From Pararhodobacter marinus (lineage in GTDB: Bacteria > Pseudomonadota > Alphaproteobacteria > Rhodobacterales > Rhodobacteraceae), in assembly GCF_003122215.1 (NCBI RefSeq), contig NZ_QEYD01000011.1, positions 1 to 64,000 of the forward strand: a stretch of 64,000 nucleotides of DNA. Reading direction: 5' to 3'. The notes beneath the pieces were generated by a model. That model searched no databases. It was not told the origin of the DNA and saw only the letters and a program-made list of their open reading frames with translations. The position numbers were made by a program, and so were the translations under genes. Numbering within the stretch: position 1 is the first letter of the stretch; every line of letters starts with the position of its first letter. This document shows, in pieces, positions 19,457 through 29,390 of this stretch.

Positions 19457-19659
19457 TCGTCGCACTCCCTCGCTGACGCTCCCTGCGGGCCATATTGGCG
19501 ACAAGTCGGGCGCTGGGGAAGGGGCTGCGATGTGAAGGGCGCGGCGCGGGGGCGGGCTGAAATGCCTGAATTATGACGCAATTGGTCCGCGCATTTGCCA
19601 TCGCCGGAGGATTGAATGAGCGCAGGAAGCATCCCCGCTTCATCAGGGAGGGATCGGAC

Positions 19660-20307
19660 ATGCCGAAGCATCTCATCGACCGCAAGAGCACCGCCAATCG
19701 CCAGCCGCCCCTGGCGCACAACGCCCGCGCGGGCGTTTCCATGGCGCGGGACACGGTCGCCTGTGACGACGGCCTGGCGCTGGCGGGCGGGCTGATTGCG
19801 GGGACGCGGGTGGCGACCGATATGGGCTGGCTGCCGGTGGAAGAGCTGCGCGCGGGCGACCGCGTTGCGACCTTCGACAACGGGATGCGCCCGCTGAGGG
19901 CGGTGCATGTGTCCAGCCTGCATACCGATATCGCCGGCGCGCCGCGCTCGGTCTGGCCCCTGTCGCTGCCGGCGGGGGCGCTGGGCAACCGGTCGGCGCT
20001 GCGGGTGCTGCCCGGTCAGGCGGTGCTGATCGAATCGGACGCCGCCGAGGCCCTGTTCGGCGATGCGTTCACGCTTGTCCCGGCTGCCGTTCTGGACGGC
20101 CACAACGGCATCGCGCCGGTCGAGCCGGACCACGAGATTTCCATCGTCACGCTGGTATTCGACGGGGCCGAGGTGATCTATGTCGACGGCACGCTGCTGG
20201 CGCAATGCGGCGGGGAGGGTGCCGCCGCCGGGTATCCGCGCCTGTCCGAGGCGCAGGGCCGACAGCTCATCGTCGCGATGGACGCGCCGCCCTATCCGCG
20301 CGGCTGA
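19660..20307 (+). CDS. Hint (hedgehog/intein-type) domain protein
   Basis: This 215-residue protein has a Hint_2-like domain beginning about residue 44: GGLIAGTRVATDMGWLPVEE followed by LRAGDRVATFDNG. In splicing Hint domains the first residue is a nucleophilic Cys or Ser (as in CFxxGT); here it is Gly, so self-cleavage is unlikely. Such proteins are frequent in Rhodobacterales, and their role is not known. AGGGAGG lies 9 bases before ATG 19660, which is preferred over the ATG at 19573. A terminator follows. Confidence 0.85.
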   Translation: MPKHLIDRKSTANRQPPLAHNARAGVSMARDTVACDDGLALAGGLIAGTRVATDMGWLPVEELRAGDRVATFDNGMRPLRAVHVSSLHTDIAGAPRSVWPLSLPAGALGNRSALRVLPGQAVLIESDAAEALFGDAFTLVPAAVLDGHNGIAPVEPDHEISIVTLVFDGAEVIYVDGTLLAQCGGEGAAAGYPRLSEAQGRQLIVAMDAPPYPRG

Positions 20308-20333
20308 CCCGCTTTCCGCCCGTCGGACAGGCC

Positions 20334-20370
20334 AACGCCCGCCCCCTTTCAGGGGCGGGCGTTTTCATTT
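20334..20370 (+). terminator. rho-independent terminator after the Hint gene
   Basis: AACGCCCGCCCC and GGGGCGGGCGTT form a 12-bp stem followed by TTTCATTT. It may also end the convergent fadJ transcript. Confidence 0.85.
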
Positions 20371-20385
20371 CTCACCGTCCGCGGA

Positions 20386-22581
20386 TCAGGCCGCGACCTG
20401 AACCCGGTTCTTGCCGTAGAAGGTCTGCCCCTTCGCCGCCATGTCGCGCAGAAGCTGCGGGCACCGGAACCGCGCGCCGAACTTGCCTTCCAGCCGGTCG
20501 CAGATCTCGACCGCTTTGTCGGCGCCGATGATGTCCAGCCAGCCGAACGGGCCGCCCGACCACGGCGCGAAGCCCCAGCCCAGGATCGCACCCACATCGC
20601 CCTCGCGGATGTCTTCCAGCACGCCCTCTTCCAGCGCGCGGACGGCTTCCAGAACCTGCGCCATCATCAGCCGGTTCTGCACCTCGTCCAGCTCGGCGCC
20701 TTCCTTGGCGGGGAACTTTTCGTTGAAGCCCTGCCAATAGGCGCCGCGCTTGCCGGCCTCGTCATACTCGAAGAACCCGGCCTTGGATTTGCGGCCCAGG
20801 CGCCCCTCGTCGACCATCCAGAACACCACCTCGTCCACGGCGTCGTCGGGATAATCGTTGCCCATCGCCGCCTTGGTCGCCACGGCGATCTTCTTGCCCA
20901 GATCGAGCGAGGTCTCATCGACCAGTTGCAGCGGCCCGACCGGGAAGCCCAGAAGCCGCGCGGCATGATCGACCATCGGCATCGGCGTGCCCTCGGCCGC
21001 CAGCCGCATCCCCTCGTTGATATAGGGGATGATGCAGCGGTTGGCGTAAAAGAAGCGCGCGTCGTTCACCACGATCGGCGTCTTGCGGATCTGGCGCACG
21101 TAGTCCAGCGCCTTGGCCACCGCCCGTTCGCCGGTCTTGGCGCCCTTGATGATCTCGACCAGCAGCATCTTGTCGACGGGCGAGAAGAAGTGGATGCCGA
21201 TGAACTGCTCGGGCCGCTTCGAGGCCGTCGCCAGCGAGGTGATCGGCAGGGTCGAGGTGTTCGAGGCAAAGATCGCCGTTTCCGGGATCACGGCTTCGGC
21301 CTTTGCGGTGACATCGGCCTTGACCTTGGGATCTTCGAACACGGCTTCGACGATCAGGTCGCAGCCTTCCAGATCGGCGTAATCCGTGGTCGTCCTGATC
21401 TTCGACAGAAGCGCCTGTTTCTTCTCTTCGGTCGACTGCCCCCGCTTGATCGCCTTGTCGAGGATTCCGGCGGAATAGGCCTTGCCCTTCTCCGCCGATT
21501 CGAGCGCCGAATCGAGCAGCACCACCTCGATGCCGGCCTTCGCCGAGACATAGGCGATGCCCGCGCCCATCATGCCCGCGCCCAGAACGCCAACCTTGGA
21601 CACCTTCTCGTCCGGGACGTCAGGCCGGTTCGCGCCTTTTTCCAGCGCGCCCTTGTTGACAAAGAGCGAGCGGATCATCGCGCTGGACGAGGGGTTCATC
21701 AACACGCTGACGAAATGCCGCGCCTCGATCTTCAGCGCGGTGTCGAAGGGCACCTGCATCCCCTCATACACCGCCGAGAGCAGCGCCTTGGCCGCCGGGA
21801 AGGCGCCCCAGGTCTGCGCATGCACCATCACCGACGCGCCGACAAAGGTGGGGAAACCCGGCGCCGAATAGGGCGCGCCGCCGGGGATCTTGTAGCCCTT
21901 GGTATCCCAGGGCTTCACCAGGTCCGCGTCCTTGGCGCCCAGCACCCAGGCCTTGGCCTTTGCCAGCAATTCGTCCGCCGGCACGACCTCATCGATGACG
22001 CCCGCTTTCCGGGCCTTTTCGGGGGTGTTGGCCTTGCCTTCCAGAAGCAGCGGCGCGGCGGCCATCGCGCCCAGCTTCCATGACAACCGCGTGGTGCCAC
22101 CGGCGCCGGGGAAGATGCCGACCTTGATCTCGGGCAGGCCGATCTGCGCCTTAGGGTTGTCGGCGGCAAAGATCCGGTGGGTGGCCAGCGGCAGTTCCAG
22201 GCCGATCCCCATCGCCGTGCCGGGCAGGGCGGCGGCGGTGGGCTTGCCGCCTTTCTGCGTCTTGCGGTCCATGCCCGCCAGTTCGATTTTCCGCAGCAGG
22301 GCATGCATCGACATGATCCCGTCAAACAGACCCTGCGCCGGGTTGTCGCCCGCATTGTTGCGCATGTCGGCCAGCACGTTCAGATCCATGCCCCCGGCGA
22401 AATCGGCCTTGCCCGAGGTGATGACGATCCCCTTCACCGCCGCGTCGGAATGGGCCTTGTCGATGGCGGCGTCGAGTTCCTGAAGCCCCTCGAAGGACAT
22501 CACGTTCATCGACTTCCCGGGCACGTCCCAGGTGATGACGGCGACGCCGTCGCTGTCCACATCGTAATGGAATTCGGTCAT
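20386..22581 (-). CDS. fadJ: 3-hydroxyacyl-CoA dehydrogenase / enoyl-CoA hydratase (fatty acid oxidation alpha subunit)
   Basis: This is a 731-residue bifunctional enzyme. Residues 1-290 are crotonase-like, with oxyanion-hole segments in [12 protein letters not shown] and [10 protein letters not shown] and the catalytic Glu in [15 protein letters not shown]. Residues 325-510 hold the NAD fold [18 protein letters not shown] and the HAD catalytic motif [17 protein letters not shown]; the C-terminal HAD domain follows. It hydrates enoyl-CoA and oxidises the 3-hydroxyacyl-CoA product. It works with the thiolase encoded at 23072-24283. ATG overlaps the cupin gene stop by 4 bp. Confidence 0.95.
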   Translation of the reverse strand: MTEFHYDVDSDGVAVITWDVPGKSMNVMSFEGLQELDAAIDKAHSDAAVKGIVITSGKADFAGGMDLNVLADMRNNAGDNPAQGLFDGIMSMHALLRKIELAGMDRKTQKGGKPTAAALPGTAMGIGLELPLATHRIFAADNPKAQIGLPEIKVGIFPGAGGTTRLSWKLGAMAAAPLLLEGKANTPEKARKAGVIDEVVPADELLAKAKAWVLGAKDADLVKPWDTKGYKIPGGAPYSAPGFPTFVGASVMVHAQTWGAFPAAKALLSAVYEGMQVPFDTALKIEARHFVSVLMNPSSSAMIRSLFVNKGALEKGANRPDVPDEKVSKVGVLGAGMMGAGIAYVSAKAGIEVVLLDSALESAEKGKAYSAGILDKAIKRGQSTEEKKQALLSKIRTTTDYADLEGCDLIVEAVFEDPKVKADVTAKAEAVIPETAIFASNTSTLPITSLATASKRPEQFIGIHFFSPVDKMLLVEIIKGAKTGERAVAKALDYVRQIRKTPIVVNDARFFYANRCIIPYINEGMRLAAEGTPMPMVDHAARLLGFPVGPLQLVDETSLDLGKKIAVATKAAMGNDYPDDAVDEVVFWMVDEGRLGRKSKAGFFEYDEAGKRGAYWQGFNEKFPAKEGAELDEVQNRLMMAQVLEAVRALEEGVLEDIREGDVGAILGWGFAPWSGGPFGWLDIIGADKAVEICDRLEGKFGARFRCPQLLRDMAAKGQTFYGKNRVQVAA

Positions 22582-23072
22582 TGCTTGTCTCCCTTCGGCA
22601 GATCGCGGGGCCCGGCCCAGACGCTGCCGTCGTGATAGGTGAAGCGGGCGTCACCGCCCTGCATGTGGAGTTTCATGTCGACCTCGGTATAGGTCGCGAT
22701 CTCGGCATCGGCTTTCGAGCCCACCACCAGAAACGACGCCCGCGCGTCCGAGCGGTTGACGAAGCGATGCCCCACCGGCTCGCCCGCCTTCCACGCCGCG
22801 CAATCGCCCGGCCGCATGACCGTCTCGCCCGTATCCTCGGACAGGATCAGCTCGCCCGTCAGCACCATGGCGAATTCGTCCTCGCGCAGATGCCAGTGGC
22901 GCAACGAGGCCACGGCGCCCGGTTCAAGGTAAACGATGTTCACCCCGAACTGCGAGAGCCCCGCCGCCTGTCCCAGCCGGTGCGACGAGCGACCGGCCAT
23001 CTGGCCGTTATAGGGCTCGGGATAGACCGAACCCGTCTTCAGCGGCGCGCTGTCGATGTCGATCTTCGGCAT
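22578..23072 (-). CDS. cupin-domain protein in the beta-oxidation operon
   Basis: This 164-residue single-cupin protein has motif 1, [17 protein letters not shown] (His, His and Glu metal ligands), and motif 2, [19 protein letters not shown] (His ligand). The metal site is therefore complete. It is fused into the operon by a 1-bp overlap with the thiolase gene (TGATG) and a 4-bp overlap with fadJ, so it is cotranslated with core beta-oxidation enzymes. Whether it is an enzyme, a sensor or an accessory protein is unknown. Confidence 0.85.
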   Translation of the reverse strand: MPKIDIDSAPLKTGSVYPEPYNGQMAGRSSHRLGQAAGLSQFGVNIVYLEPGAVASLRHWHLREDEFAMVLTGELILSEDTGETVMRPGDCAAWKAGEPVGHRFVNRSDARASFLVVGSKADAEIATYTEVDMKLHMQGGDARFTYHDGSVWAGPRDLPKGDKQ

Positions 23073-24283
23073 CACACCCGCTCGATGATCGTGGCAGCCC
23101 CCATGCCGGAACCGATGCACAGCGTGGCGAGGCCCGTGCCCTTGCCGCTGCGCTCCAGCTCGTCCAGCAGCGTGCCCAGGATGATCGCCCCCGTCGCGCC
23201 CAGCGGGTGACCCATGGCGATCGAGCCGCCATTCACGTTGACCTTGTCGTGATCGACGCCGAAAGCCTGCTCGAAGCGCAGCACCACGCTGGCGAAAGCC
23301 TCGTTCACCTCGAACAGGTCGATATCCGAGATATCCATGCCGCTTTCGCGCAGGATCTTCTGCGTGACCGGAACGGGACCCGTCAGCATGATGGTCGGAT
23401 CGGTGCCGATCTTCGCCGTGGCGCGGATGCGCGCGCGGGGCTTCAGGCCGTATTTCTCGCCGAATTCCTTGTTGCCGATCAGGATCGCGGCGGCGCCATC
23501 GACGATGCCCGACGAGTTGCCGGCATGGTGGATGTGGTTCACCCGCTCGAGTTCCGGGTATTTCATCAGCGCGATCTTGTCGAAGCCGGGCATCACCTCG
23601 CCCATATCCTTGAAGCTGGGCTTCAACGCGCCGAGGCTCTGCATGTCGGTGCCCGGCCGCATGTATTCGTCGCGATCAAGGATCGTCAGGCCGTTGATGT
23701 CCTTGACCGGCACCACGGTCTTGTCGAACCGGCCCTCTTCCCACGCCTTGGCGGCGCGCTTCTGGCTTTCCACCGCCATCGCGTCGGCCATGTCACGGGT
23801 GAAGCCGTATTTGGTGGCGATGATATCGGCGCTGATCCCCTGCGGGACGAAGTAATTGTCGAAGGCGATCTGCGGGTCAACGGCGATGGCGCCGCCATCG
23901 GTGCCCATCGGCACGCGGCTCATGCATTCCACGCCGCCCGCGACATAGGCCATGCCAGCCCCGCCGCGCACCTGGTTGGCGGCCATGTTCACGGCCTCCA
24001 GCCCCGAGGCGCAGAACCGGTTGACGCTGACGCCCGGCACGGATTCGTCGAACTCCGAGGCCAGAACGGCGGTGCGGGCCAGACACGCGCCCTGCTCGCC
24101 GATCTGGGTGACATTGCCCCAGATCACGTCCTCGATCGCGCTTGTGTCCAGATCGTTGCGATCTTTCAGCGCATTGAGCGCGATGGCCGAAAGCCGGGCG
24201 GCGGTGACCTCGTGCAGGGCGCCGTCCTTGCGACCCTTGCCGCGCACCGTGCGCGCGGCGTCATAGATATAGGCGTCGGTCAT
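23072..24283 (-). CDS. acetyl-CoA C-acyltransferase (thiolase)
   Basis: A 403-residue thiolase. The nucleophilic Cys91 is in [15 protein letters not shown], the catalytic His in [16 protein letters not shown], and the second Cys in [11 protein letters not shown]. This is the FadA-like partner of the fadJ product, cleaving 3-ketoacyl-CoA to acetyl-CoA and a shortened acyl-CoA; a biosynthetic acetoacetyl-CoA thiolase is unlikely in this operon. GAGGAG precedes the ATG. Confidence 0.94.
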   Translation of the reverse strand: MTDAYIYDAARTVRGKGRKDGALHEVTAARLSAIALNALKDRNDLDTSAIEDVIWGNVTQIGEQGACLARTAVLASEFDESVPGVSVNRFCASGLEAVNMAANQVRGGAGMAYVAGGVECMSRVPMGTDGGAIAVDPQIAFDNYFVPQGISADIIATKYGFTRDMADAMAVESQKRAAKAWEEGRFDKTVVPVKDINGLTILDRDEYMRPGTDMQSLGALKPSFKDMGEVMPGFDKIALMKYPELERVNHIHHAGNSSGIVDGAAAILIGNKEFGEKYGLKPRARIRATAKIGTDPTIMLTGPVPVTQKILRESGMDISDIDLFEVNEAFASVVLRFEQAFGVDHDKVNVNGGSIAMGHPLGATGAIILGTLLDELERSGKGTGLATLCIGSGMGAATIIERV

Positions 24284-24295
24284 GAGATCCTCTCC

Positions 24296-24934
24296 TCAGG
24301 CCTTGGCCCGGTCGGCGGGCGATCCGGGCATCATGTCGTAGGGATGTTTCCAGCCGGGCAAAGCGGCGATATTGGCCAGCCAGCGGTCGATATTCGGCCA
24401 GTCCTTGCGGTCGAAGCCGAAGGGTTCCGGGTAGTAGAGATAACCGCAACAGGCACAATCGGCGATGGTGACGTCACGACCGACGATCCAGTCGCGGCCC
24501 TCCAGATGCGCGTCCAGCGTCGCATAGGCGGCCTTCAGGCGCCCCTGCATGAAGGCGATCACCTCGGCCGGGCGCTTGTCCTCGGGCAGGAAATTCATCA
24601 GGAACCGCGTCATGCCCGCCTGGCTCGACAACTTGTGATTGTCCCACAGGATCCAGCGCAGAACCTCGTCCTCGTCGCCCGCAGCACCGCCCAGCTTGCC
24701 GGTCGCGCGCGCGACATGCAGCTGGATCGCGCCCGACTGACTGAGCAGGCTGTCGCCCTCTACCAGCAGCGGCACTTCGCCCATCACGTTGAGCGCGCGG
24801 TAGTCCGGCGTCCGCGTCTCGCCGCCGAAGAAATCGACATAGCGCGGGGCCCAATCGTACCCGGCCAGCGTCATCGTCAGCGCCGCCTTGTAGGCATTGC
24901 CGGATTCCCCGAAGCAATAGAGCTGTGCGGTCAT
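24296..24934 (-). CDS. glutathione S-transferase family protein
   Basis: A 212-residue GST fold: thioredoxin-like N-terminal domain (1-80) with GEVPLLVEGDSLLSQSGAI (the conserved cis-Pro and the Gln-Ser that bind glutathione), then an all-helical domain containing WIVGRDVTIADCACCGYLYY, the usual N-capping motif. The catalytic residue is probably Ser11 or Tyr6 in the N-terminal CFGESGNAYK. It may detoxify reactive enoyl or epoxide intermediates in this operon; the substrate is unknown. Confidence 0.9.
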   Translation of the reverse strand: MTAQLYCFGESGNAYKAALTMTLAGYDWAPRYVDFFGGETRTPDYRALNVMGEVPLLVEGDSLLSQSGAIQLHVARATGKLGGAAGDEDEVLRWILWDNHKLSSQAGMTRFLMNFLPEDKRPAEVIAFMQGRLKAAYATLDAHLEGRDWIVGRDVTIADCACCGYLYYPEPFGFDRKDWPNIDRWLANIAALPGWKHPYDMMPGSPADRAKA

Positions 24935-24979
24935 GGCGCGATCCTTTCAAATGGGGCGCGGGTGGGAAGGGCGGAAAGT

Positions 24980-25004
24980 GAGTATTTGAAGCAGAATGAA
25001 GGGG
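24980..25004 (+). repeat. GAGTATTTG... short dispersed element, copy 1
   Basis: GAGTATTTGAAGCAGAATGA on the plus strand. It matches copy 2 (25167-25188, minus) and, more loosely, copies at 29284-29311 and 61531-61556. Similar elements are, from memory, common beside genes in Rhodobacterales. Confidence 0.6.
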
Positions 25005-25166
25005 CGCGGTCAGGGTTTCTTAACCCTTCGCCCTCCATCCTTGTCACACGGTACAGGCTGGAGAGCCGATGACCGTGCAGAGTGAAGCCATCGCTCCCTT
25101 CCCGAGAGCCGCCGAGATGATCGCTGGCACAGGCGGGGAGGGGTGTGCCCCTGTTCGCGGGATATC

Positions 25167-25188
25167 GTTCATTCTGCGGGAAATACTC
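25167..25188 (-). repeat. GAGTATTT... short dispersed element, copy 2 (inverted)
   Basis: On the minus strand it reads GAGTATTTCCCGCAGAATGA, sharing GAGTATTT and GCAGAATGA with copy 1 in inverted orientation about 190 bp away. On the same strand it follows a GC-rich hairpin. Confidence 0.6.
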
Positions 25189-25197
25189 GCGGGGGGT

Positions 25198-25219
25198 GCG
25201 GGGGGCGGCAGCCCCCCGC
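25198..25219 (-). terminator. GC-rich hairpin after the acyl-CoA dehydrogenase gene
   Basis: GCGGGGGGC and GCCCCCCGC form a 9-bp stem with a 4-base loop, 55 bp beyond the 25275 stop. No U-tract follows, so it may slow rather than end transcription into the GST gene. Confidence 0.45.
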
Positions 25220-25274
25220 CCGGCCCAACGGGAGCGAGGGGATCGACAGATCCGCGAGCGACGGGCGGGAGCCC

Positions 25275-26429
25275 TCACAGCGACCTCCCGATCAGGTCCT
25301 TCATGATCTCGTTCGTACCGCCATAGATCCGTTGCACCCGCGCGTCGGTCCACATCTCGGCCACCGCGTATTCCTGCATGAAGCCGTAGCCGCCATGCAG
25401 CTGCACGCATTCGTCGAGCACCCGGCATTGCAGGTCCGACAGCCAGTACTTGTTCATCGCCGCCATCTCGACCGTCAGGGCACCCGCCAGATGCGCGGTG
25501 ATGCACTGGTCGAGGAAGCTGCGTGCGACCACGGTGTTGGTCTTGCATTCGGCCAGTTTGAACCGGGTGTTCTGGAAGTCGATGATCGGTTTGCCGAAGG
25601 CTTCGCGTTCCTTGCAATAGGCGATGGTGCGCTCGACCGCGCCTTCCATCGCGCCGACCGCGCCGACGCCGATGATCAGCCGTTCCTGCGGCAATTGCTG
25701 CATCATCTGGTAGAAGCCCTGTCCCTCGGCGCCGCCGAGGATGTTCTCGGGCGGAACCGGGACATTGTCGAAGAACAGTTCGGACGTGTCCGCAGCCTTC
25801 AGCCCCACCTTGTCCAGGTTCCGTCCGCGGGTGAAGCCTTCGGCGCCGTCGGTTTCGACCGCGACCAGCGACACGCCGCGCGCGCCCTGCGACGGATCGG
25901 TCTTGGCCGCGACGATCACCAGATCGGCGTGCTGGCCATTGGTGATGAAGGTTTTGGCGCCGGTCACGCGGTAGACATTCCCGTCCTTCACCGCGCGCGT
26001 TTTCAGTCGCTGCACGTCGGAACCGCCCGAAGGTTCGGTCATCGCCAGCGCGCCGACCATCTCGCCGGTGGCCATTTTCGGCAGCCAGCGCTCCTTCTGC
26101 TCTTCGGTGCCGTAGGCGAGGATGTAATGCGCGACGATGCCCGAATGGATGCCCGCGCCCCAGCTGGCCAGGTTGAGCCGGGCGGCTTCCATCAGGATCA
26201 CCGCTTCGTGGCCGAAATCGCCGCCCGCGCCGCCATATTCCTCGGGGATCGAGGCGCAGAGCAGGCCCATCTCGCCCGCCTGGTTCCAGGTGTCGCGATC
26301 CATCTGGCCATTCCGGCGCCAACGGTCGACATGCGGCGTCCATTTTTCCGCGATGAAGGCGCGAGTCATCTCGGCCAGCATCTGGTGGTCGTCCTTCATC
26401 CAGGGCGAGGGCAGGATCGGGAACGTCAT
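25275..26429 (-). CDS. acyl-CoA dehydrogenase
   Basis: This 384-residue flavoprotein introduces the alpha-beta double bond in acyl-CoA. Family signatures are [36 protein letters not shown] (FAD/substrate contact), [16 protein letters not shown], and [12 protein letters not shown] followed by [12 protein letters not shown], which carries the likely catalytic Glu. Electrons pass to ETF (etfB at the left edge). A 70-codon small gene lies 30 bp upstream on the same strand, so both are in the MerR-headed operon. Confidence 0.93.
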   Translation of the reverse strand: MTFPILPSPWMKDDHQMLAEMTRAFIAEKWTPHVDRWRRNGQMDRDTWNQAGEMGLLCASIPEEYGGAGGDFGHEAVILMEAARLNLASWGAGIHSGIVAHYILAYGTEEQKERWLPKMATGEMVGALAMTEPSGGSDVQRLKTRAVKDGNVYRVTGAKTFITNGQHADLVIVAAKTDPSQGARGVSLVAVETDGAEGFTRGRNLDKVGLKAADTSELFFDNVPVPPENILGGAEGQGFYQMMQQLPQERLIIGVGAVGAMEGAVERTIAYCKEREAFGKPIIDFQNTRFKLAECKTNTVVARSFLDQCITAHLAGALTVEMAAMNKYWLSDLQCRVLDECVQLHGGYGFMQEYAVAEMWTDARVQRIYGGTNEIMKDLIGRSL

Positions 26430-26459
26430 CGGAAAGCCCCTCCCAAGGCTTCGGAACCG

Positions 26460-26672
26460 TTACTTCTTGCGGGCTTCCAGCTCAGAATTGAACAGCCGCA
26501 GCCGGTGCGTGAGATTGTCGCGATCGGTGACGCTGTCGAAATTCTCGAACAGGAAGGACAGCGCTTCGCCCTCATCCAGCCCGGCGTCATGCGCGAAGCG
26601 TTTCAGGCGGCGATAGCCGTCCTCGCTCATGGCGACGGGAAATCGGCGGGTCAGGCGCAGGCGTTTGGGCAT
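26460..26672 (-). CDS. small conserved protein in the beta-oxidation operon
   Basis: 70 residues from ATG 26672: basic N-terminus (MPKRLRLTRRF), then SEDGYRRLKRFAHDAGLDEGEALSFLFENF-like helical segments and an Arg/Lys-rich end. The in-frame upstream extension to 26744 is Pro/Arg-rich and not credible. The layout (short strand then two helices) could suit a ribbon-helix-helix-like DNA-binding protein, but that is inference. It sits between two acyl-CoA dehydrogenase genes, 30 bp from the downstream one. Confidence 0.7.
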   Translation of the reverse strand: MPKRLRLTRRFPVAMSEDGYRRLKRFAHDAGLDEGEALSFLFENFDSVTDRDNLTHRLRLFNSELEARKK

Positions 26673-26856
26673 CAGGTCCCCGCGAAGGGCGTGACGCGGG
26701 CGCGGCCCGGCCGGGTGACAGCCCGGGCGGCGTTGATGCCGCATGCGGCGGGCCTGGCACCTGTACTGCTGGTCATCTCCGCCTCCCCTGCGGTTGTCCG
26801 TCGTGGTCGCGTGCCGCCGGGGCGCCCGCTTTCGGGGCGCTCCGGCGGGCGCGGGT

Positions 26857-28635
26857 TCAGAACGCCTCGGCTTCCAGCGCCATGACGGGCGCGGCGCCCG
26901 ACAGGATACGCGCCAGATGCATGCCGGTGGCCGGAAGCTGCCGCGCCATATAGTAGCGGCCGGTTTTCAGCTTCGTCTCGTGGAACGTGGCGTCAGACGT
27001 GCCGGCCTTCAAGGCCGCGTCCGAGGCTTTGGCCATCAGCGCCCACATGTAGCCAAGGCAGACATGACCGAACAGGTGCATGAAGTCGCTCGACCCGGCG
27101 AGCGCGGCATTGGGATTCTTCGCGCCGTTCTCCATGAAGAACATCATCGCCGATTGCAGGTCCTTCGACGCCGCTTTCAGCGGGTCGAGGAAGCCGTCCT
27201 TCAGCGCCTCGTTCTCCGCGTTCTCCTTCAGGAAGCCCTTCACCATCTCGAAGAAAGCCATGGCCGGCTTGCCGCCCTCGGCGGCCAGTTTGCGGCCCAC
27301 GAGGTCGAGCGCCTGCACGCCGTTCGCGCCCTCGTAGATCATCGCGATCCGGGCGTCGCGAGCGAACTGGGACATGCCCCATTCCTCGATATAGCCGTGA
27401 CCGCCATAGACCTGCTGGGCCTCGACGGTCATGGCAAAGCCCTTGTCGGTCAGGAAGCCCTTGATCACCGGCGTCAGCAGCGAGATCAGGCCCTCGGCCT
27501 GCTTGTCGCCCAGCCGGTGCGCGCGGTCGATCAGGTGCGCGCCCCACAGGGTGAAGGCGCGGGCGCCTTCGACAAAGCTTTTCTGGTCCATCAGCATCCG
27601 GCGGATATCGGGGTGCACGATCAGCGGATCGGCATTGCCGCCCGGGTTCTCGGTGCCGGTCACCGCCCGGCCCTGCAGCCGGTCCTTGGCATAGGCCAGC
27701 GCGTTCTGATAGGCGACCTCGGCCTGCGCATAGCCCTGCAGGCCCACGCCCAGGCGCGCCTCGTTCATCATCACGAACATCGCCCGCATCCCCTTGTGGA
27801 GATCGCCCACAAGGTAGCCGGTCGCGCCGTCATAGTTCATCACGCAGGTGGCGTTGCCGTGGATGCCCATCTTTTCTTCGATCTTGCCGACCGAGACGCC
27901 GTTGCGCTCGCCCAGCGAGCCGTCCTCTTTCACGAGGAACTTGGGCACGATGAAGAGCGAGATGCCCTTCGTGCCCTCGCCACCGCCGGGCGCCTTGGCC
28001 AGCACCAGATGGATGACATTCTCGGCGAGGTCGTGATCGCCCGCCGAGATGAAGATCTTCTGGCCGGTGATCTTGTAGCTGCCGTCGTCCTGCGGGTCGG
28101 CCTTGGTGCGGATGAGACCCAGATCGGTGCCACAATGCGGCTCGGTCAGGTTCATCGTGCCGGTCCATTCCAGGCTGGTCATCTTCGGCAGGTAGGTCTG
28201 CTTCTGTTCATCGGAGCCAGCGGCGAGGATCGCGTTGATCGCGCCGTGGGTCAGGCCCTGATACATGTTGAAGGCCATGTTCGAGGACACGAACAGCTCG
28301 CCCACGCCGGTGGCAAGGACATAGGGCAGGTTCTGACCGCCATATTCCTCGGGCAGGTCGAGCCCGTTCCAGCCGCCTTCGCGGATCTGCGCGAATGCGT
28401 CCTTGAAGCCCGTGGGGGTGTAGACCACGCCGTTTTCCAGCCGGCAGCCCTCGGCGTCGCCGACGGCGTTGAGCGGCGTCAGCACGCCCTCGGCCAGCTT
28501 GCCGGCTTCTTCGAGGATCGCCGCGGTGAAATCGGGTTCGAGCTCGTCATAACCCGGGATCCCGGTCGCGGTGGCGTTGAGGACCTCGTGCAGCAGGAAC
28601 TGCATGTCCTTGACGGGCGCGGTATAGGTCGGCAT
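26857..28635 (-). CDS. acyl-CoA dehydrogenase, long form (DmdC/FadE-like)
   Basis: A 592-residue flavoprotein with the standard core plus a C-terminal helical extension (about 470-592). The N-terminus [20 protein letters not shown] is typical of the subgroup that includes 3-methylmercaptopropionyl-CoA dehydrogenase (DmdC). Core motifs are [52 protein letters not shown] and [21 protein letters not shown]-related role is possible, but general acyl-CoA oxidation is more likely given the operon. It follows the MerR gene by 70 bp. Confidence 0.92.
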   Translation of the reverse strand: MPTYTAPVKDMQFLLHEVLNATATGIPGYDELEPDFTAAILEEAGKLAEGVLTPLNAVGDAEGCRLENGVVYTPTGFKDAFAQIREGGWNGLDLPEEYGGQNLPYVLATGVGELFVSSNMAFNMYQGLTHGAINAILAAGSDEQKQTYLPKMTSLEWTGTMNLTEPHCGTDLGLIRTKADPQDDGSYKITGQKIFISAGDHDLAENVIHLVLAKAPGGGEGTKGISLFIVPKFLVKEDGSLGERNGVSVGKIEEKMGIHGNATCVMNYDGATGYLVGDLHKGMRAMFVMMNEARLGVGLQGYAQAEVAYQNALAYAKDRLQGRAVTGTENPGGNADPLIVHPDIRRMLMDQKSFVEGARAFTLWGAHLIDRAHRLGDKQAEGLISLLTPVIKGFLTDKGFAMTVEAQQVYGGHGYIEEWGMSQFARDARIAMIYEGANGVQALDLVGRKLAAEGGKPAMAFFEMVKGFLKENAENEALKDGFLDPLKAASKDLQSAMMFFMENGAKNPNAALAGSSDFMHLFGHVCLGYMWALMAKASDAALKAGTSDATFHETKLKTGRYYMARQLPATGMHLARILSGAAPVMALEAEAF

Positions 28636-28705
28636 CGGTCTCTCCTCTGGGGCTGGGGCGCCGCCTGACCGGGCGGGCCTGCAATCGTGAAATCCTTGCC
28701 CCGGC

Positions 28706-29098
28706 CTATTCGGCGGCGGGTCGGAAAGCGGCGAGCATCTCGGCGCCGTTCTCGAGCTGGCTTCTGAGCTCGTCGATGGCCTCGTTCAGCTCGTCGCGCT
28801 GGCGCTCCATCTGCGCGAGCCGTTCGCGCGCGGCGACGATGGTGCGCTTGAGCTGCTCTTCATTCGCGCCGCCCCGGTCGTACAGGTTCAGAAGCTGACG
28901 CATCTCTTCCAGCGCGAAGCCGAAGCGCTTGCCGCGCAGGATCAGCTTCAGCCGGCCCCGGTCGCGCCGGGTATAGAGCCGCTTCTGGCCGTCGCGGATG
29001 GGGCTGATCAGTTCCTTCGCTTCGTAGAACCGCAGGGTGCGCGGGGTGACGTCGAACGCCTCGCACATCTCGCGGATCGTCATCAGATCGTTGTCCAT
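28706..29098 (-). CDS. MerR-family regulator of the beta-oxidation operon (LiuR-like)
   Basis: A 130-residue MerR protein: winged helix ([20 protein letters not shown], about residues 6-25), the [17 protein letters not shown] segment typical of LiuR-type MerR regulators of acyl-CoA catabolism, then a long coiled coil (85-120) for dimerisation. There are no metal-sensing Cys residues. ATG 29098 is chosen with GAGG upstream; ATG 29110 is possible. First gene of the operon running to 20386; two TGACGT-NN-ACGT palindromes lie 72-123 bp upstream, suggesting autoregulation by an acyl-CoA-responsive switch. Confidence 0.88.
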   Translation of the reverse strand: MDNDLMTIREMCEAFDVTPRTLRFYEAKELISPIRDGQKRLYTRRDRGRLKLILRGKRFGFALEEMRQLLNLYDRGGANEEQLKRTIVAARERLAQMERQRDELNEAIDELRSQLENGAEMLAAFRPAAE

Positions 29099-29170
29099 GG
29101 CATACCTCATCTCGCCGGAACCCTGCCCGGCGGGACTCACATAGCGCTTTCGGGGAGAGTGTGTAGAAAG

Positions 29171-29221
29171 CTTGACGTTAACGTAAGTCACGACGCTGCG
29201 TCACAGGATGACGTTGACGTC
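29171..29221 (-). promoter_or_regulatory. two MerR/LiuR-type operators
   Basis: TTGACGT-TA-ACGTAAG (29171-29186) and TGACGT-TG-ACGTCA (29208-29221, perfect arms), centres 36 bp apart. The core fits the ACGT-NN-ACGT palindrome described for LiuR-type MerR regulators, and the sites lie directly upstream of such a gene. They could also serve the plus-strand gene at 29391. Confidence 0.7.
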
Positions 29222-29242
29222 AGGTAGCGGCGGAGGACGGGC

Positions 29243-29311
29243 AAGGGGGGCTGTCTGCCCCCCTCGGCGCTGCCGCGCCTCACCCCCCGAGGATATTTGT
29301 GGAACAAAGAG
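29243..29311 (+). repeat. GC-rich hairpin plus GAGGATATTTGTGGAACAAAGAG element
   Basis: AGGGGGGC/GCCCCCCT forms an 8-bp stem (29243-29263). Twenty bases later CGAGGATATTTGTGGAACAA (from 29288) resembles the GAGTATTT element near 25 kb, which is also next to a G-run/C-run hairpin. The pair recurs as a unit. Confidence 0.5.
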
Positions 29312-29390
29312 GCGCAGGACTTGCGGGGGCGGGCGGGCGCGACGCTGACGCAGCATTGTCGGAGCCCGGCGAAGGTGCCACATAAGAACG

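Larger units (their letters stand above)
24935..25274. other. 340-bp intergenic region with an inverted pair of short repeats
   Basis: It carries GAGTATTT elements in opposite orientation (24980-25004 and 25167-25188), the motif GTTTCTTAACCC and a GC-rich hairpin (25198-25219). An 85-codon frame from 25069 crosses these repeats and has low-complexity composition, so it is not called as a gene. Confidence 0.6.

Noticed and set aside
25069-25326. 85-codon frame with a ribosome-like GGAGAG upstream
   Set aside because: It crosses the inverted repeat and the GC hairpin and overlaps the acyl-CoA dehydrogenase gene; composition is low-complexity.
17834-28635. DMSP demethylation (dmdB/dmdC) pathway
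   Set aside because: The long dehydrogenase resembles DmdC, but the acyl-CoA synthetase lacks obvious DmdB features and dmdD is absent; general beta-oxidation fits better.
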